The position numbers and the translations under genes were made by a program. Below the pieces are notes generated by a model. The model saw only the letters and a list, made by a program, of their open reading frames with translations, searched no databases and had not been told where the DNA came from. A DNA stretch of 64,000 nucleotides from Alphaproteobacteria bacterium. Its GTDB lineage: Bacteria > Pseudomonadota > Alphaproteobacteria > Thalassobaculales > Thalassobaculaceae. Shown here one piece after another: positions 19,194 through 29,344 of the stretch (its first letter is position 1; each line of letters opens with the position of its first letter). Location: assembly GCA_024742275.1 (NCBI GenBank), contig JANSYS010000004.1, positions 62,001-126,000 on the forward strand. The letters are read 5' to 3'.

Positions 19194-19877
19194 TCAGTGC
19201 AGCGCTTTGACCAGGCCGTCGAACAGGCCGCGCCCGTCGGTGCCGCCATGGAGGGTTTCGATCGCGTTCTCGGGATGCGGCATCAAGCCGAGCACCGTCT
19301 TGGTGTCGTTGTAGATGCCGGCGATGTCGCGTTGGGAGCCGTTCGGGTTGCCGCCCGCGCCGCCGTCGGCCGCCACGTAGCGGAACGCCACCTGACCGCG
19401 ATCCTCGATCCGGTCGAGCGTGTCCCGGTCGGCGAAGTAGTTGCCGTCGTTGTGGGCGACCGGCACCGCGATGACCTGACCGTCGCTGTACCCGCTGGTG
19501 AACAGCGTCTGCGATGTCTCGACCTTGAGGTGGACGGTCTTGCAGACGAACTTGAGCCCGGCGTTGCGCATCAGCGCGCCCGGCAGCATGCCGGCCTCGG
19601 TCAGGATCTGGAAGCCGTTGCAGACGCCGAGCACCGGAACGCCCTTCTCCGAGCGCTCCTTGACGGTGCGCATCGCGGGCGACAGGGCGCCCATCGCTCC
19701 AGCCCGCAAATAGTCGCCGTAGGAGAAGCCGCCCGGAACGACGATCAGGTCGACATCCGGAATCTCTGTTTCCTTGTGCCAGATCATGGCGGGATCGGTG
19801 CCCGAGGCCTGGCGCAGGGCCATGACCATGTCGCGGTCGCGGTTCGAGCCGGGGAAGACGATGATGGCCGATTTCAT
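19194..19877 (-). CDS. purQ: phosphoribosylformylglycinamidine synthase subunit PurQ (glutaminase)
   Basis: A 227-residue class I glutamine amidotransferase that supplies ammonia to PurL. The nucleophile is the Cys of [15 protein letters not shown]. The His-Glu pair is [10 protein letters not shown] near the C terminus. The start at 19877 gives [16 protein letters not shown], the usual PurQ N terminus; the frame is open 75 codons further upstream but without homology. A gap of 115 bases and the histidine kinase gene separate it from purS, which is not the usual arrangement. Confidence 0.97.
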   Translation of the reverse strand: MKSAIIVFPGSNRDRDMVMALRQASGTDPAMIWHKETEIPDVDLIVVPGGFSYGDYLRAGAMGALSPAMRTVKERSEKGVPVLGVCNGFQILTEAGMLPGALMRNAGLKFVCKTVHLKVETSQTLFTSGYSDGQVIAVPVAHNDGNYFADRDTLDRIEDRGQVAFRYVAADGGAGGNPNGSQRDIAGIYNDTKTVLGLMPHPENAIETLHGGTDGRGLFDGLVKALH

Positions 19878-19992
19878 GGGCGCTCCAACGGCGGTTGCCC
19901 CCGCGCGCTTACCGCGCCGGAGGCGGGGAGGACCTGTTCGGCGGGAAACTAGGGCCGAGCGCGTCCGGGCGCAAGCGCGCTGCTGCGGTTGG

Positions 19993-21957
19993 TCACGGGG
20001 CAGGGTGTACTGGAGAGGCGTCGGCGCCGATGCGATGGCGCGGCAGCCGCACGAAGACCGTGGTTCCGATCCCGAGTTCGCTTTGAATCGAGAGGTTTCC
20101 ACCGTGAAGTTCGACGAAGGCCTTAGACAGGGGCAGGCCCAGGCCGATGCCTTCGTACTTGCGGTTCAGATCACTGTCGACCTGTTCGAACGGTTGGAGA
20201 ACCTTGTCGATGTCGCGCCCGTGTATTCCGATTCCCGTATCCCTGATCCGAAGCTCCAGGCCGTGCTCGCAGAGTTCCGCCTCGACCGTGATCGATCCGT
20301 CCGCCGGGGTGAACTTCGCGGCGTTGGAGATCAGGTTGAACAGCACCTGGCGGAGCAGTCTGCCGTCGGCCCAGATCGGCGGCAGGTCGGGTTGCACCAT
20401 GACCCCGATGGGCGCGGCACCCCCCGTTTGCCGGGTGCGTACCATCCCAACTGATGTCACGACCTCGGCGCCGATATCGACCCTGCTCTCCCGGAGCATG
20501 ATCTGCCCAATCTCTGCCCGGGTCAGGTCCAGCATATCCTCGATGAGCGACAGCAGACTCTGGCCGCTGGTCTGCACATCGCGCGCGTAGGCGGCGTAGC
20601 GCGGGTCGCCCAGCGGTCCGAAAACCTCGCCGACCAGCAGGTCGGAAAAACCGATGATGGCGTTCAGCGGCGTCCTGAGCTCGTGGCTGACGGTGGCAAG
20701 AAACATGGACTTCGCGCGATTCGCGGTCTCCGCGTCCCGCAGCGCGCTACGCAGCGCGCGTTGGGCCTGCTGCAGTTCCTGGCGGTACTCCGTTTCATCG
20801 ACCGACGTTCCGCGATAGCCCTGGAACGTTCCTTCGGCATCGAATACCGGCACGCCGGATACCCGCCAATGTCGGAGCGTTCCATCCTTGGAACGCGCTG
20901 CGTACCGAAAATCGCGGAACACTTCACGCCGCTCCAGGAGACTCTTGTGATCGCTCCAAGCCTTGTCGATCTCGGGATCGGCATCGGCCACCTGCCAGGG
21001 CGTGAGGCCGAGAGAATGCTGCGTGGCGGCGGGCGCCGAGTCGCTCCGCAGATCCATATGGAGCGTGAAGCGCAGCTTGGCATCCAATTCCCAAAAGCGG
21101 TCCGAGTTCGCCCGCACGAAATCGCGTAGACGGCGATCGCTGTCCCTCAGGGCCTGCTCCGCTCGAACAAGGTCGGTGATGTCGCTGACCGCCGTCACGG
21201 TTCCGCCATCGGGCAAGGGGGCCGCACGGACCAGAACCCATCGGTCGTCAGGCAGTCGCAGGACGTGGTTCTGGCCACCGCGACGATGCTGGTCGACCTG
21301 CTCGGCGAAATAGCTTTCTTCGTCCGCATCGTTCAGGGCCGGCGAGCGCAGCTTCGCGCGTTGGCGAAGAAGCGCGTCGAACGTCATGCCGATTTCGAGC
21401 GGCGTGCCCGAACTTCGCGAGATCCGATCCATGGCCGGGTTGATGTAGAGCAGCCGGTCACCGGCGTCCCATATCTCGATACCCTGTCCGGAATGATCGA
21501 GCGCTCGTCTGAGTGAATTGTAGCTGATCATCGATCCGGGGATGCGCTCGCGCGCCTCCGTGCCGCGTTCGTCGAAGGTGAGGGCGATATTGCCGGACGG
21601 CAGCCTGGTGCCGCCGATGAGCAACACCGAGCCGTCCTTGCGCAGCCTTTCGACCTGAAACGGCAGCGAGTCGCGGATGAACGCCAGCCGGTTGTGCGCG
21701 CGGATCTCCGGATCGCCGGCTCCGTAGTCGCCCCGGCGTGCATTGCGATGGATCAGATGCGCGTAGTCCCAGCCGGGTGTAAGTTCATCCGGGGCGAGCT
21801 CGTTGATTTCGGCGAAGCGGGGATTGCAGGCCACGAGACGCATTTCCCCATCCAGCACCACCATGCCGATGCCGGCGAAGCTTATCGCTTCCAAGAGCGC
21901 TTGAGCTTCGACGGTCGTTGGAATCACTGGCGGGCGGTTAAAACTCGGCGGCGGCAA
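19993..21957 (-). CDS. PAS-domain sensor histidine kinase inside the purine cluster
   Basis: A 654-residue hybrid of sensing and kinase domains without membrane helices. Three PAS-like regions lie at about 15-130, 145-265 and 270-395. A HisKA domain has the phospho-acceptor His425 ([16 protein letters not shown]). The HATPase domain has the N box [10 protein letters not shown] (~541-550), G1 RDTGIGI (~572) and G2 [10 protein letters not shown] (~603). It carries no receiver domain, and no response regulator gene is in the window, so its partner is elsewhere. It sits between purS and purQ on the same strand. An AT-rich stretch upstream may be its own promoter. What it senses is unknown. Confidence 0.92.
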   Translation of the reverse strand: MPPPSFNRPPVIPTTVEAQALLEAISFAGIGMVVLDGEMRLVACNPRFAEINELAPDELTPGWDYAHLIHRNARRGDYGAGDPEIRAHNRLAFIRDSLPFQVERLRKDGSVLLIGGTRLPSGNIALTFDERGTEARERIPGSMISYNSLRRALDHSGQGIEIWDAGDRLLYINPAMDRISRSSGTPLEIGMTFDALLRQRAKLRSPALNDADEESYFAEQVDQHRRGGQNHVLRLPDDRWVLVRAAPLPDGGTVTAVSDITDLVRAEQALRDSDRRLRDFVRANSDRFWELDAKLRFTLHMDLRSDSAPAATQHSLGLTPWQVADADPEIDKAWSDHKSLLERREVFRDFRYAARSKDGTLRHWRVSGVPVFDAEGTFQGYRGTSVDETEYRQELQQAQRALRSALRDAETANRAKSMFLATVSHELRTPLNAIIGFSDLLVGEVFGPLGDPRYAAYARDVQTSGQSLLSLIEDMLDLTRAEIGQIMLRESRVDIGAEVVTSVGMVRTRQTGGAAPIGVMVQPDLPPIWADGRLLRQVLFNLISNAAKFTPADGSITVEAELCEHGLELRIRDTGIGIHGRDIDKVLQPFEQVDSDLNRKYEGIGLGLPLSKAFVELHGGNLSIQSELGIGTTVFVRLPRHRIGADASPVHPAP

Positions 21958-22028
21958 AGGTCGAGCTCGTTGACTGGAGGCGAGCGAGTGTTATCGCAGA
22001 CTAACGGCGTATGACCGCGTCAAAAATA

Positions 22029-22057
22029 CACATAAATATGCTGAAAGCGACAATCAA
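22029..22057 (-). promoter_or_regulatory. possible promoter for the histidine kinase
   Basis: On the minus strand TTGATT (22052-22057) and TATGTG (22029-22034) are 17 bases apart in an AT-rich patch between purS and the kinase gene. The -10 match is weak. If used, the kinase could be expressed apart from the pur operon. Confidence 0.3.
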
Positions 22058-22083
22058 CGATAGAATGACCGCTCCTGCGCGTA

Positions 22084-22326
22084 TCAGGGATCGATACGGA
22101 TCTTGTAGTTTTCTATGACTGTATTGGCCAGAAGACGCTCACACATGGCGGTCACATCGGCCTCCGCCCGTGCCGGGTCGGACTCGTCGAGCGAGATCTC
22201 GATCACCTTGCCCTGACGGACGTCCCCGACGCCCTCGAAGCCGAGGGTGGACAGCGCATGGCCGATCGCCTTTCCCTGGGGGTCGAGGACGCCGGACTTC
22301 AGCGTTACGTGAACGGTGGCTTTCAT
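22084..22326 (-). CDS. purS: phosphoribosylformylglycinamidine synthase subunit PurS
   Basis: An 80-residue protein that bridges PurL and PurQ and helps pass ammonia between them. The sequence shows the usual PurS pattern: an N-terminal strand (KATVHVTLKSGVLDPQGKAI), the helix HALSTLGFEGVGDVRQGKVI, and the C-terminal ENYKIRID. It starts 45 bases after purC ends and is clearly part of the same operon. Confidence 0.97.
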   Translation of the reverse strand: MKATVHVTLKSGVLDPQGKAIGHALSTLGFEGVGDVRQGKVIEISLDESDPARAEADVTAMCERLLANTVIENYKIRIDP

Positions 22327-22370
22327 CGTCTTTTCCCGTCTTGTGCCGTTCGCCGGTGGTAGCCGGCGTG

Positions 22371-23138
22371 TTACTGGACCGCTTGGGGGCCCTTGAGATC
22401 CATCGGTCCCGCTTCCGGCAGGACGCCGAGCCTGCGGGCAACCTCCTGATACGCTTCCTTTACACCGCCGAGATCGCGGCGGAACCGGTCCTTGTCCATC
22501 TTCTCATTGGTTTCGATATCCCACAGACGGCAGTTGTCTGGGCTTATCTCGTCCGCGACGACGATCTGAACTTCGTCGTGCTCGTTGTACCAACGCCCGA
22601 ATTCCAGTTTGAAATCGATCAGGCGCAAGCCTGTGCCGAGAAACAGGCCGCTCAGGAAATCGTTCACGCGCAGCGACAGAGCGACCATGTCGTCCAGATC
22701 CTGGGTTGCCGCCCAGCCGAAACAGGTGATGTGTTCCTCGGAGATCATCGGGTCGTTCAACTCGTCCGACTTGTAGTAGTACTCGATGATCGACCGCGGC
22801 AGCGGCGTGCCTTCCTCAAGGCCGAAACGCTCGGCAAGCGAGCCCGCCACCACGTTGCGCACCACAACCTCGACCGGCAGGATCTCGACCTCGTGGACCA
22901 GCTGCTCGCGCATGTTCACGCGGCGGATGAAATGGTTGGGGACGCCGATTTCGGTCAGTTTCGTCATCAGGTATTCGCTGATGCGGTTATTCAGGACGCC
23001 CTTGCCGGTGATCAGGCCGTGTTTCTGATTGTTGAACGCCGTCGCGTCGTCCTTGAAGTACTGAATGATCGTACCGGGCTCGGGGCCCTCGTACATGATC
23101 TTCGCCTTGCCCTCGTAGAGCTTGCGGCGTCTGGCCAT
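22371..23138 (-). CDS. purC: phosphoribosylaminoimidazole-succinocarboxamide (SAICAR) synthase
   Basis: A 255-residue enzyme that joins CAIR and aspartate with ATP. The N terminus [16 protein letters not shown] is the family's nucleotide-binding loop. The signature segments [22 protein letters not shown] and LIDFKLEFG are present. It is the first gene of the minus-strand purine operon. A candidate promoter lies about 90 bases upstream. Confidence 0.98.
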   Translation of the reverse strand: MARRRKLYEGKAKIMYEGPEPGTIIQYFKDDATAFNNQKHGLITGKGVLNNRISEYLMTKLTEIGVPNHFIRRVNMREQLVHEVEILPVEVVVRNVVAGSLAERFGLEEGTPLPRSIIEYYYKSDELNDPMISEEHITCFGWAATQDLDDMVALSLRVNDFLSGLFLGTGLRLIDFKLEFGRWYNEHDEVQIVVADEISPDNCRLWDIETNEKMDKDRFRRDLGGVKEAYQEVARRLGVLPEAGPMDLKGPQAVQ

Positions 23139-23228
23139 CGGACGATCTCCAAAGCGGCGGTCTGGCGCCGGTTCGCCGGCGTCGCGCGTGCCGGGCGATC
23201 GCGGGGCAGAGCGCGAGATAACCCGGAC

Positions 23229-23257
23229 CCTATATCAGCAGGGCCCAGGCAACTCAA
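23229..23257 (-). promoter_or_regulatory. candidate promoter of the purC operon
   Basis: Minus strand: TTGAGT (23252-23257), 17-base spacer, TATAGG (23229-23234), about 91 bases before the purC start. Both boxes match the housekeeping consensus at four of six positions. No PurR-like operator was recognised. Confidence 0.45.
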
Positions 23258-23308
23258 TCGCCCGGGCGGTTCCTTCGGACGGCGGATGCCACGGGATCGA
23301 TCGGGCGG

Positions 23309-24094
23309 CTACTGCCTCGGCCGCGTCGGCCAGGCATCGACGGGTTGATGCGGCGTCCGGTCGGGTCGCCCGGCTGCGAAACGCAGAATCGGCCGCCCTT
23401 CGCCGGGGGCCGGCAAAGCCACGAGGGAGGAACTGGTCGTACCGAAGCCACTATCGCTGACCACCGTCATCGCACCAGCCGGTCCCGCTTCGGCAGAGAA
23501 ATCCCGCGAGCCAAGCAGCATCGCCCACGCATCCCAGTCCCCGTCGCCGTCGTCGCCGCCTGTCGGATCGGGTGCGGGTGCCGAGCGGAAGCGATCCAGA
23601 TACCGGGCGACACGCGCCGAAGCCTTTCGGTCATTCAGATCATGGGCCGTCAGCATCGATACGCCTTCCGGAATCGGTTCCTTGGTAATGGTGCCGTCGT
23701 CTTCCCGGTTGGCGATCCAGAATGCGTCTCGGCTGTCGGCGATGAGCAGATTGAACGCGCGATAGCTCGACGGTTCGACGGCTTCCAGGGCGCGGGCAGC
23801 GTCCGCGGCGTCGGCATGCTCAAGCGCTTCAAGAACCAACTCACCGCGCGACCGTTTGCCTGCGGCGGGACCGAGGGTGCCGTGGCGGTTGAGGATACAG
23901 GCCAGCACGCCGTGGTCGTTGACACCGAACCAGCTTCCGCCGGCCAGGATGTCCAGACCGGCCACAACCTCCGGCCTGTCGGGCCAGTGCCGGGCCGGCG
24001 GCTTCCACGGCCGGTCGGCCATCTCGTCTCGATTGGCGCCCAGGATCACGGGCCACGCATGACCCGGCCGGCGCAGAATGATCACGCTGCACAT
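23309..24094 (-). CDS. NRDE-family (TANGO2-like) protein
   Basis: A 261-residue protein of the NRDE/TANGO2 family. It starts with the conserved Cys2 (MCSVIILRR) and has the naming motif in LGANRDEMADRPW. Further conserved segments are GGSWFGVNDHGVLACILN and FNLLIADSRDAFWIAN. The fold is related to N-terminal nucleophile hydrolases, with Cys2 as a possible nucleophile. Eukaryotic TANGO2 is linked to haem or lipid handling, but the bacterial role is not settled. It is divergent from the zeta inhibitor gene. Confidence 0.85.
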   Translation of the reverse strand: MCSVIILRRPGHAWPVILGANRDEMADRPWKPPARHWPDRPEVVAGLDILAGGSWFGVNDHGVLACILNRHGTLGPAAGKRSRGELVLEALEHADAADAARALEAVEPSSYRAFNLLIADSRDAFWIANREDDGTITKEPIPEGVSMLTAHDLNDRKASARVARYLDRFRSAPAPDPTGGDDGDGDWDAWAMLLGSRDFSAEAGPAGAMTVVSDSGFGTTSSSLVALPAPGEGRPILRFAAGRPDRTPHQPVDAWPTRPRQ

Positions 24095-24171
24095 TGGACC
24101 GTCAAAGTGGGCCTTCGTTCATACATCGGCAAGCCGCAATCGGTGGCGGCCAGCCGCCCGTAACTCCCGCG

Positions 24172-24200
24172 TTCACAACGGTGGAACGGTTGTGTATGGT
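24172..24200 (+). promoter_or_regulatory. promoter of the zeta inhibitor gene with overlapping palindrome
   Basis: TTCACA (24172-24177), 17-base spacer, TATGGT (24195-24200), about 75 bases before the ATG. A CACAAC-N9-GTTGTG inverted repeat (24174-24194) covers the -35 box and spacer and could be an operator. Confidence 0.5.
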
Positions 24201-24274
24201 CCGGCCCGGTCTGTCGGCCTCCGGTCGCGGACAACGGTAGTTTATGGAGTTCCGCCTAGCCTGGGAGGCGTGTG

Positions 24275-24601
24275 ATGAGCGGGTTCGACGAACGTGAGAA
24301 GGCGCAGGAGAACAAATCCGCCCATGAAGCGGAACTGCTGTTCAAAGCGACCGCGCGACGCAACCGGATGCTCGGTGAATGGGTGGCCGAGGAGTTTCTG
24401 GGTCTGAGCGGCGACGCACGCGCCGAGTTCGCCAAGGAAGTGGTTGCCGCCGATTTCGACCGTCCGGGCGACGACGATGTGGTCGAGTTCGTCCAGGACA
24501 AGGTGAAGGCGGCGGGTGGCGAGCTTTCCGACGCCCGGTTGCGCCACAAGATGAACGAACTGCTGGTCGTCGCGACCGCGCAGATCAAAGAACAGTCCTG
24601 A
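24275..24601 (+). CDS. F1-ATPase inhibitor, zeta subunit (DUF1476)
   Basis: A 108-residue all-helical protein of the DUF1476 family, known in alphaproteobacteria as the zeta inhibitor of F1Fo-ATP synthase. The N terminus MSGFDEREKAQENKSAHEAE matches the inhibitory region, followed by FKATARRNRMLGEWVAEEFLGL. The ATG at 24275 follows GGGAGG at good spacing; a GTG one codon earlier is also in frame. ATP synthase genes are not in the window, which is normal for this gene. Confidence 0.9.
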   Translation: MSGFDEREKAQENKSAHEAELLFKATARRNRMLGEWVAEEFLGLSGDARAEFAKEVVAADFDRPGDDDVVEFVQDKVKAAGGELSDARLRHKMNELLVVATAQIKEQS

Positions 24602-24640
24602 GCCGCTCCGTATCGACCGGCCGAGGCGCGAAAGCCCGAT

Positions 24641-25666
24641 ATGAGTATTCCCGCCCTGCGCCCCGGTGACCGGACGCCGAACCTGACGTTTCCGGACCTG
24701 AAGGGACAGACGCGCCAGCTCTATCTCGAGGTTCGCGGTGGCCCGATCCTGGTAGCGGCGACGCCGTTGCCGAACGACGGGGAGGGGCGTCGGATCCTGG
24801 CGGCGCTGGGCAAGCATTCGGACCGGCTCGACAAGTTGGGTGTCCACCGGTTTGCCCTGATGCGGCGCGAGCCGACCGGACAGATGGATCCGGGCGCCCT
24901 CGTCATGATCGACCCGTACGGTGATGGCATGCGGCTTTTCCGGCCGTTGCCGGAGGGATCGGAAGACGATGCCGCCCGACCAGCGGCCGCGGTTGCGGTG
25001 TTGGACGCCAACCAGCGTGTCATCTCCGTCTTCACGACCGAAACAAGCCGAGATCCTGTCTCCGATGCCGTGAAGGTGCTCGAAGTCGAAGCGAAGGCGG
25101 CATCGACCGGTGCCGAGCGCCTGGTCCGGGCGGCACCGGCGATGATCCTCGACAGGTTGCTGACCGACGAGCTTTGCGACCTGCTGATCGAGCGCTGGAA
25201 GACGGACAATCTCGAAGGCACGGTCAATGACGGATTCCGAAACGTCACCGACGAAACGCTCAAGCGCACCCGCGAGCATGTTGTTGCAGACCCCGACCTG
25301 CAGCGCACCATCGCCGAGCAGATCGGCCCCCGCGTCATGGGCGAGATTCAGAAGGCGTTCAACTTCCGCCATCCGTTGCGGTTCGAGACGCTGACCGTCA
25401 TCGGCTACGCTGACGCCCGAAAGGATTTCTTCGCTCCCCACCGCAACAGCCTGCGCGCCGAACAGCGCCGACGCTTTGCGGTATGCCTGAACTTGAACGA
25501 TGACTACGACGGCGGCGAACTGGTCTTTCCCGAGTATGGCCCGCACCGGTACACACCGTCGAAAGGCGCTGGCGCGGTGTTCGGCTGCGAGATTCTGCAC
25601 GAGGCCAAGCCGGTTACCAGGGGACAGCGCTGGGTCCTGACCACGTTTCTGATCGACCCGAAGTAG
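24641..25666 (+). CDS. thioredoxin-like / 2OG-Fe(II) oxygenase fusion with altered metal motif
   Basis: A 341-residue protein. Residues 1-150 look like a peroxiredoxin/thioredoxin fold (LRPGDRTPNLTFPDLKGQTR) but lack the redox cysteines. Residues ~160-341 are a prolyl-4-hydroxylase-like 2OG oxygenase with FAVCLNLNDDYDGGELVFPEYG and distal His320 (CEILHEAKPV), then Arg in RGQRW. The usual HxD metal motif reads His267-Arg268-Asn269 (codon AAC), so an Asp ligand is replaced by Asn. Activity may be reduced or altered. Substrate unknown. It lies 39 bases after the zeta inhibitor gene. Confidence 0.82.
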   Translation: MSIPALRPGDRTPNLTFPDLKGQTRQLYLEVRGGPILVAATPLPNDGEGRRILAALGKHSDRLDKLGVHRFALMRREPTGQMDPGALVMIDPYGDGMRLFRPLPEGSEDDAARPAAAVAVLDANQRVISVFTTETSRDPVSDAVKVLEVEAKAASTGAERLVRAAPAMILDRLLTDELCDLLIERWKTDNLEGTVNDGFRNVTDETLKRTREHVVADPDLQRTIAEQIGPRVMGEIQKAFNFRHPLRFETLTVIGYADARKDFFAPHRNSLRAEQRRRFAVCLNLNDDYDGGELVFPEYGPHRYTPSKGAGAVFGCEILHEAKPVTRGQRWVLTTFLIDPK

Positions 25667-25721
25667 ACGCACCCGCCTCTAAGCCGCACCAAATCTCTTG
25701 CCGCTGATGCAGGGCGGGAGG

Positions 25722-26639
25722 TCACGAATGCGGATTGGCTTCAAGCCTGAGGATGATGTCCTCGCCCCGGACCTCGCCCGTCGGCCTCCAGCCTCTCTTG
25801 GCATAGAAACCGGACGCCCGTATCGACGGGTCCGGGTTGGCCGCAAGCCAGATCCGCTCACAGCCTTCGGACTCTAGCCATCCGACCGCTCGGTCGTGCA
25901 GCGACCGGCCGATGCCCAACCCCTCGTAGCCAGGCCGCACCGCCAGCACTTCGAGCTCGCCGGTCGACCGGTCGGCCATGACGAATCCCACCACCTGGCT
26001 ATCGGATTCGCAAAGCCAGCCTGCGAGATCGCCGGAGAGCCGCGGCGTCAGACTCTGTGCCGTCACGCCGTATTGCTGCTCCAGGCGGTCAGTCGTGATC
26101 GCGTTCTCGTTGGTGGTGATCCGCATCTCCAGGGCGGGAGCGAGATCGGCCACGGTCATCTCGCGCACGGCGAGCGGTGGCGCGGCGAACTGTCCGCGAT
26201 CGGCGCGCCAATGGTACCGCACGTCGGGCGTTCTTTCTTCGTTCGCCGACCCGTCAGTGAATTCGACGGATCGGAAGCCGTGAGCTTCGTAAAAACGCCG
26301 TGCGGGGAAGTTTCGTTGGAAAGCCCAAAGCTGAAGATCCAATTCGTGGGCCTGGACGCGCCGGATCAGTGCGGAGCCGATACCCGCGCGCCAGTGCTGG
26401 GGCAGTATGTACAGGTGCTCGATCCAGCCCTCGGTCAGAGCGGAATAAGCGACCGGGACGCCGTCGATTTCCGCAACCGTTACGGTCGCGCGGGGTAGAA
26501 GACGGCTCTCGACGAACCACAAGTCTTCGTCGGGCGTGTGCAGGTCAGGCAGCCAGGGCATGGCCGTCCGCAGGGAGACACGGAGGATCCGGGCAATCGC
26601 CGGGGCGTCGGAGGCGAGGGCGGGGCGGTAGTCAATCAT
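25722..26639 (-). CDS. tandem GNAT N-acetyltransferase
   Basis: A 305-residue protein with two GNAT folds. The first (~1-140) has LYILPQHWRAGIGSALIRRV and the second (~160-305) has LAVRPGYEGLGIGRSLHDRAV, both with acetyl-CoA-binding Q/R-x-x-G-x-G/A-like loops. The second copy ends with the typical FYAKRGWRPTGEV. The acceptor is unknown. The ATG at 26639 begins the fold; the frame is open 22 codons further. It lies 22 bases after purB and is probably co-transcribed with it. Confidence 0.82.
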   Translation of the reverse strand: MIDYRPALASDAPAIARILRVSLRTAMPWLPDLHTPDEDLWFVESRLLPRATVTVAEIDGVPVAYSALTEGWIEHLYILPQHWRAGIGSALIRRVQAHELDLQLWAFQRNFPARRFYEAHGFRSVEFTDGSANEERTPDVRYHWRADRGQFAAPPLAVREMTVADLAPALEMRITTNENAITTDRLEQQYGVTAQSLTPRLSGDLAGWLCESDSQVVGFVMADRSTGELEVLAVRPGYEGLGIGRSLHDRAVGWLESEGCERIWLAANPDPSIRASGFYAKRGWRPTGEVRGEDIILRLEANPHS

Positions 26640-26661
26640 GCGGCCCTCGCGTCCCGTGCTC

Positions 26662-27963
<1,302 letters not shown>

Positions 27964-28069
27964 GCGGGCAGGACTCCGGTGGCGGTTGGGATGGCAGGGT
28001 CATATCATTCGGCCCCGCCGGAGTCATCAGAACGAAGCAGCGCACCGCGGTTCGCGAAGGATAGAGACG

Positions 28070-29170
28070 ATGAAGGTCAACGGAACACACTACCGGCCCA
28101 TCTGGCTGGCCGAGGATGGATCGGCGGTCGAGATCATCGACCAGACGAAACTGCCCCACGCCTTCGAGACCCTCAGGCTGACCTCCATGGCCGATGCGGC
28201 CCACAGCATCAAGGCGATGCTGGTGCGCGGCGCGCCGCTGATCGGAGCCACCGCGGCCTGGGGGCTGTGGCTGGCCATGCGCGAGGACTCCTCGGACGGT
28301 AACCTGGAGCAGGCCTATGCGACCTTGATGGCGACGCGGCCGACGGCGGTGAACCTGCGCTGGGCATTGGATGCGGGGCGGGCGGCTCTGGCGCCGCTGG
28401 CGCCGGGCGAGCGGGTCGGGGCGGCCAAGGCGTTCGCCGAGCGGGTCTGCGACGAGGATGCGGCGCTGAACCACGCCATCGGCCGCCACGGGCTGGAGAT
28501 CATCCGCTCGCTCGCGGCGCAGAAGCCGGGCGAGACGATCAACATCCTCACCCACTGCAACGCCGGCTGGCTGGCGACCGTGGATTGGGGTACGGCCACC
28601 TCGCCGATCTATCAGGCCCATGACGAGGGCATCCCGGTGCATGTCTGGGTGGACGAGACCCGGCCGCGCAACCAGGGCGCCTTCCTGACCGCTTGGGAGC
28701 TGAACAACCACGGGGTCCCGCACACGGTCATCGTCGACAATGCCGGCGGCCACCTGATGCAGCATGGCAGGGTCGACCTGTGCATCACCGGCACCGACCG
28801 GGTGACGGCGAACGGGGACGTCGCCAACAAGATCGGTACGTATCTGAAGGCGCTCGCCGCCCATGACAACGGCGTACCGTTCTACGTCGCTTTGCCGAGC
28901 CCGACCATCGACTGGACTCTCGACGACGGTATGAAGATCGAGATCGAGGAGCGGTCCGGTGAGGAGGTGACGAAAATCCCCGGCCGCCTGGAGGACGGTT
29001 CGGTGGCGGCGGTGACGATCACGCCGGAGGGAAGCCCGGCTGGCAACCCGGCCTTCGACGTGACCCCCGCGCGTCTGGTGACCGGTCTGATCACCGAGCG
29101 GGGCGTCTGCGCGGCGACCTCGGCAGGACTGCTCTCTCTGTTTCCGGAATATCGGGCGGCAGGCGAGTAA
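28070..29170 (+). CDS. mtnA: S-methyl-5-thioribose-1-phosphate isomerase
   Basis: A 366-residue enzyme of methionine salvage that turns methylthioribose 1-phosphate into methylthioribulose 1-phosphate. It belongs to the eIF2B-alpha/MtnA fold. The catalytic Cys163 ([17 protein letters not shown]) and Asp243 ([19 protein letters not shown]) are present, as is [16 protein letters not shown]. The ATG at 28070 begins the homology. No other mtn gene is adjacent, so the pathway is split or incomplete here. Confidence 0.95.
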   Translation: MKVNGTHYRPIWLAEDGSAVEIIDQTKLPHAFETLRLTSMADAAHSIKAMLVRGAPLIGATAAWGLWLAMREDSSDGNLEQAYATLMATRPTAVNLRWALDAGRAALAPLAPGERVGAAKAFAERVCDEDAALNHAIGRHGLEIIRSLAAQKPGETINILTHCNAGWLATVDWGTATSPIYQAHDEGIPVHVWVDETRPRNQGAFLTAWELNNHGVPHTVIVDNAGGHLMQHGRVDLCITGTDRVTANGDVANKIGTYLKALAAHDNGVPFYVALPSPTIDWTLDDGMKIEIEERSGEEVTKIPGRLEDGSVAAVTITPEGSPAGNPAFDVTPARLVTGLITERGVCAATSAGLLSLFPEYRAAGE

Positions 29171-29344
29171 GGCGGACGCGGGTTGGCTTCGCGGTGTCGC
29201 GGCTGTCCGGCTCCCCGGTCTTGCGCCTTACCTTGGAGTCCGGCGCGCCTTTGCGGATCCGCGTCGGGATCCAAGCTTCTCGTGGTTTGACCCGGCAGCG
29301 TCCGGCCCTATCCTGGATTGTAGACACTCTTGAGGACTCGACCC

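Noticed and set aside
22080..22098. CGTATC...GATACG hairpin at the purS stop
   Set aside because: A 6-bp stem without a T-tract, inside an operon; not a convincing terminator.
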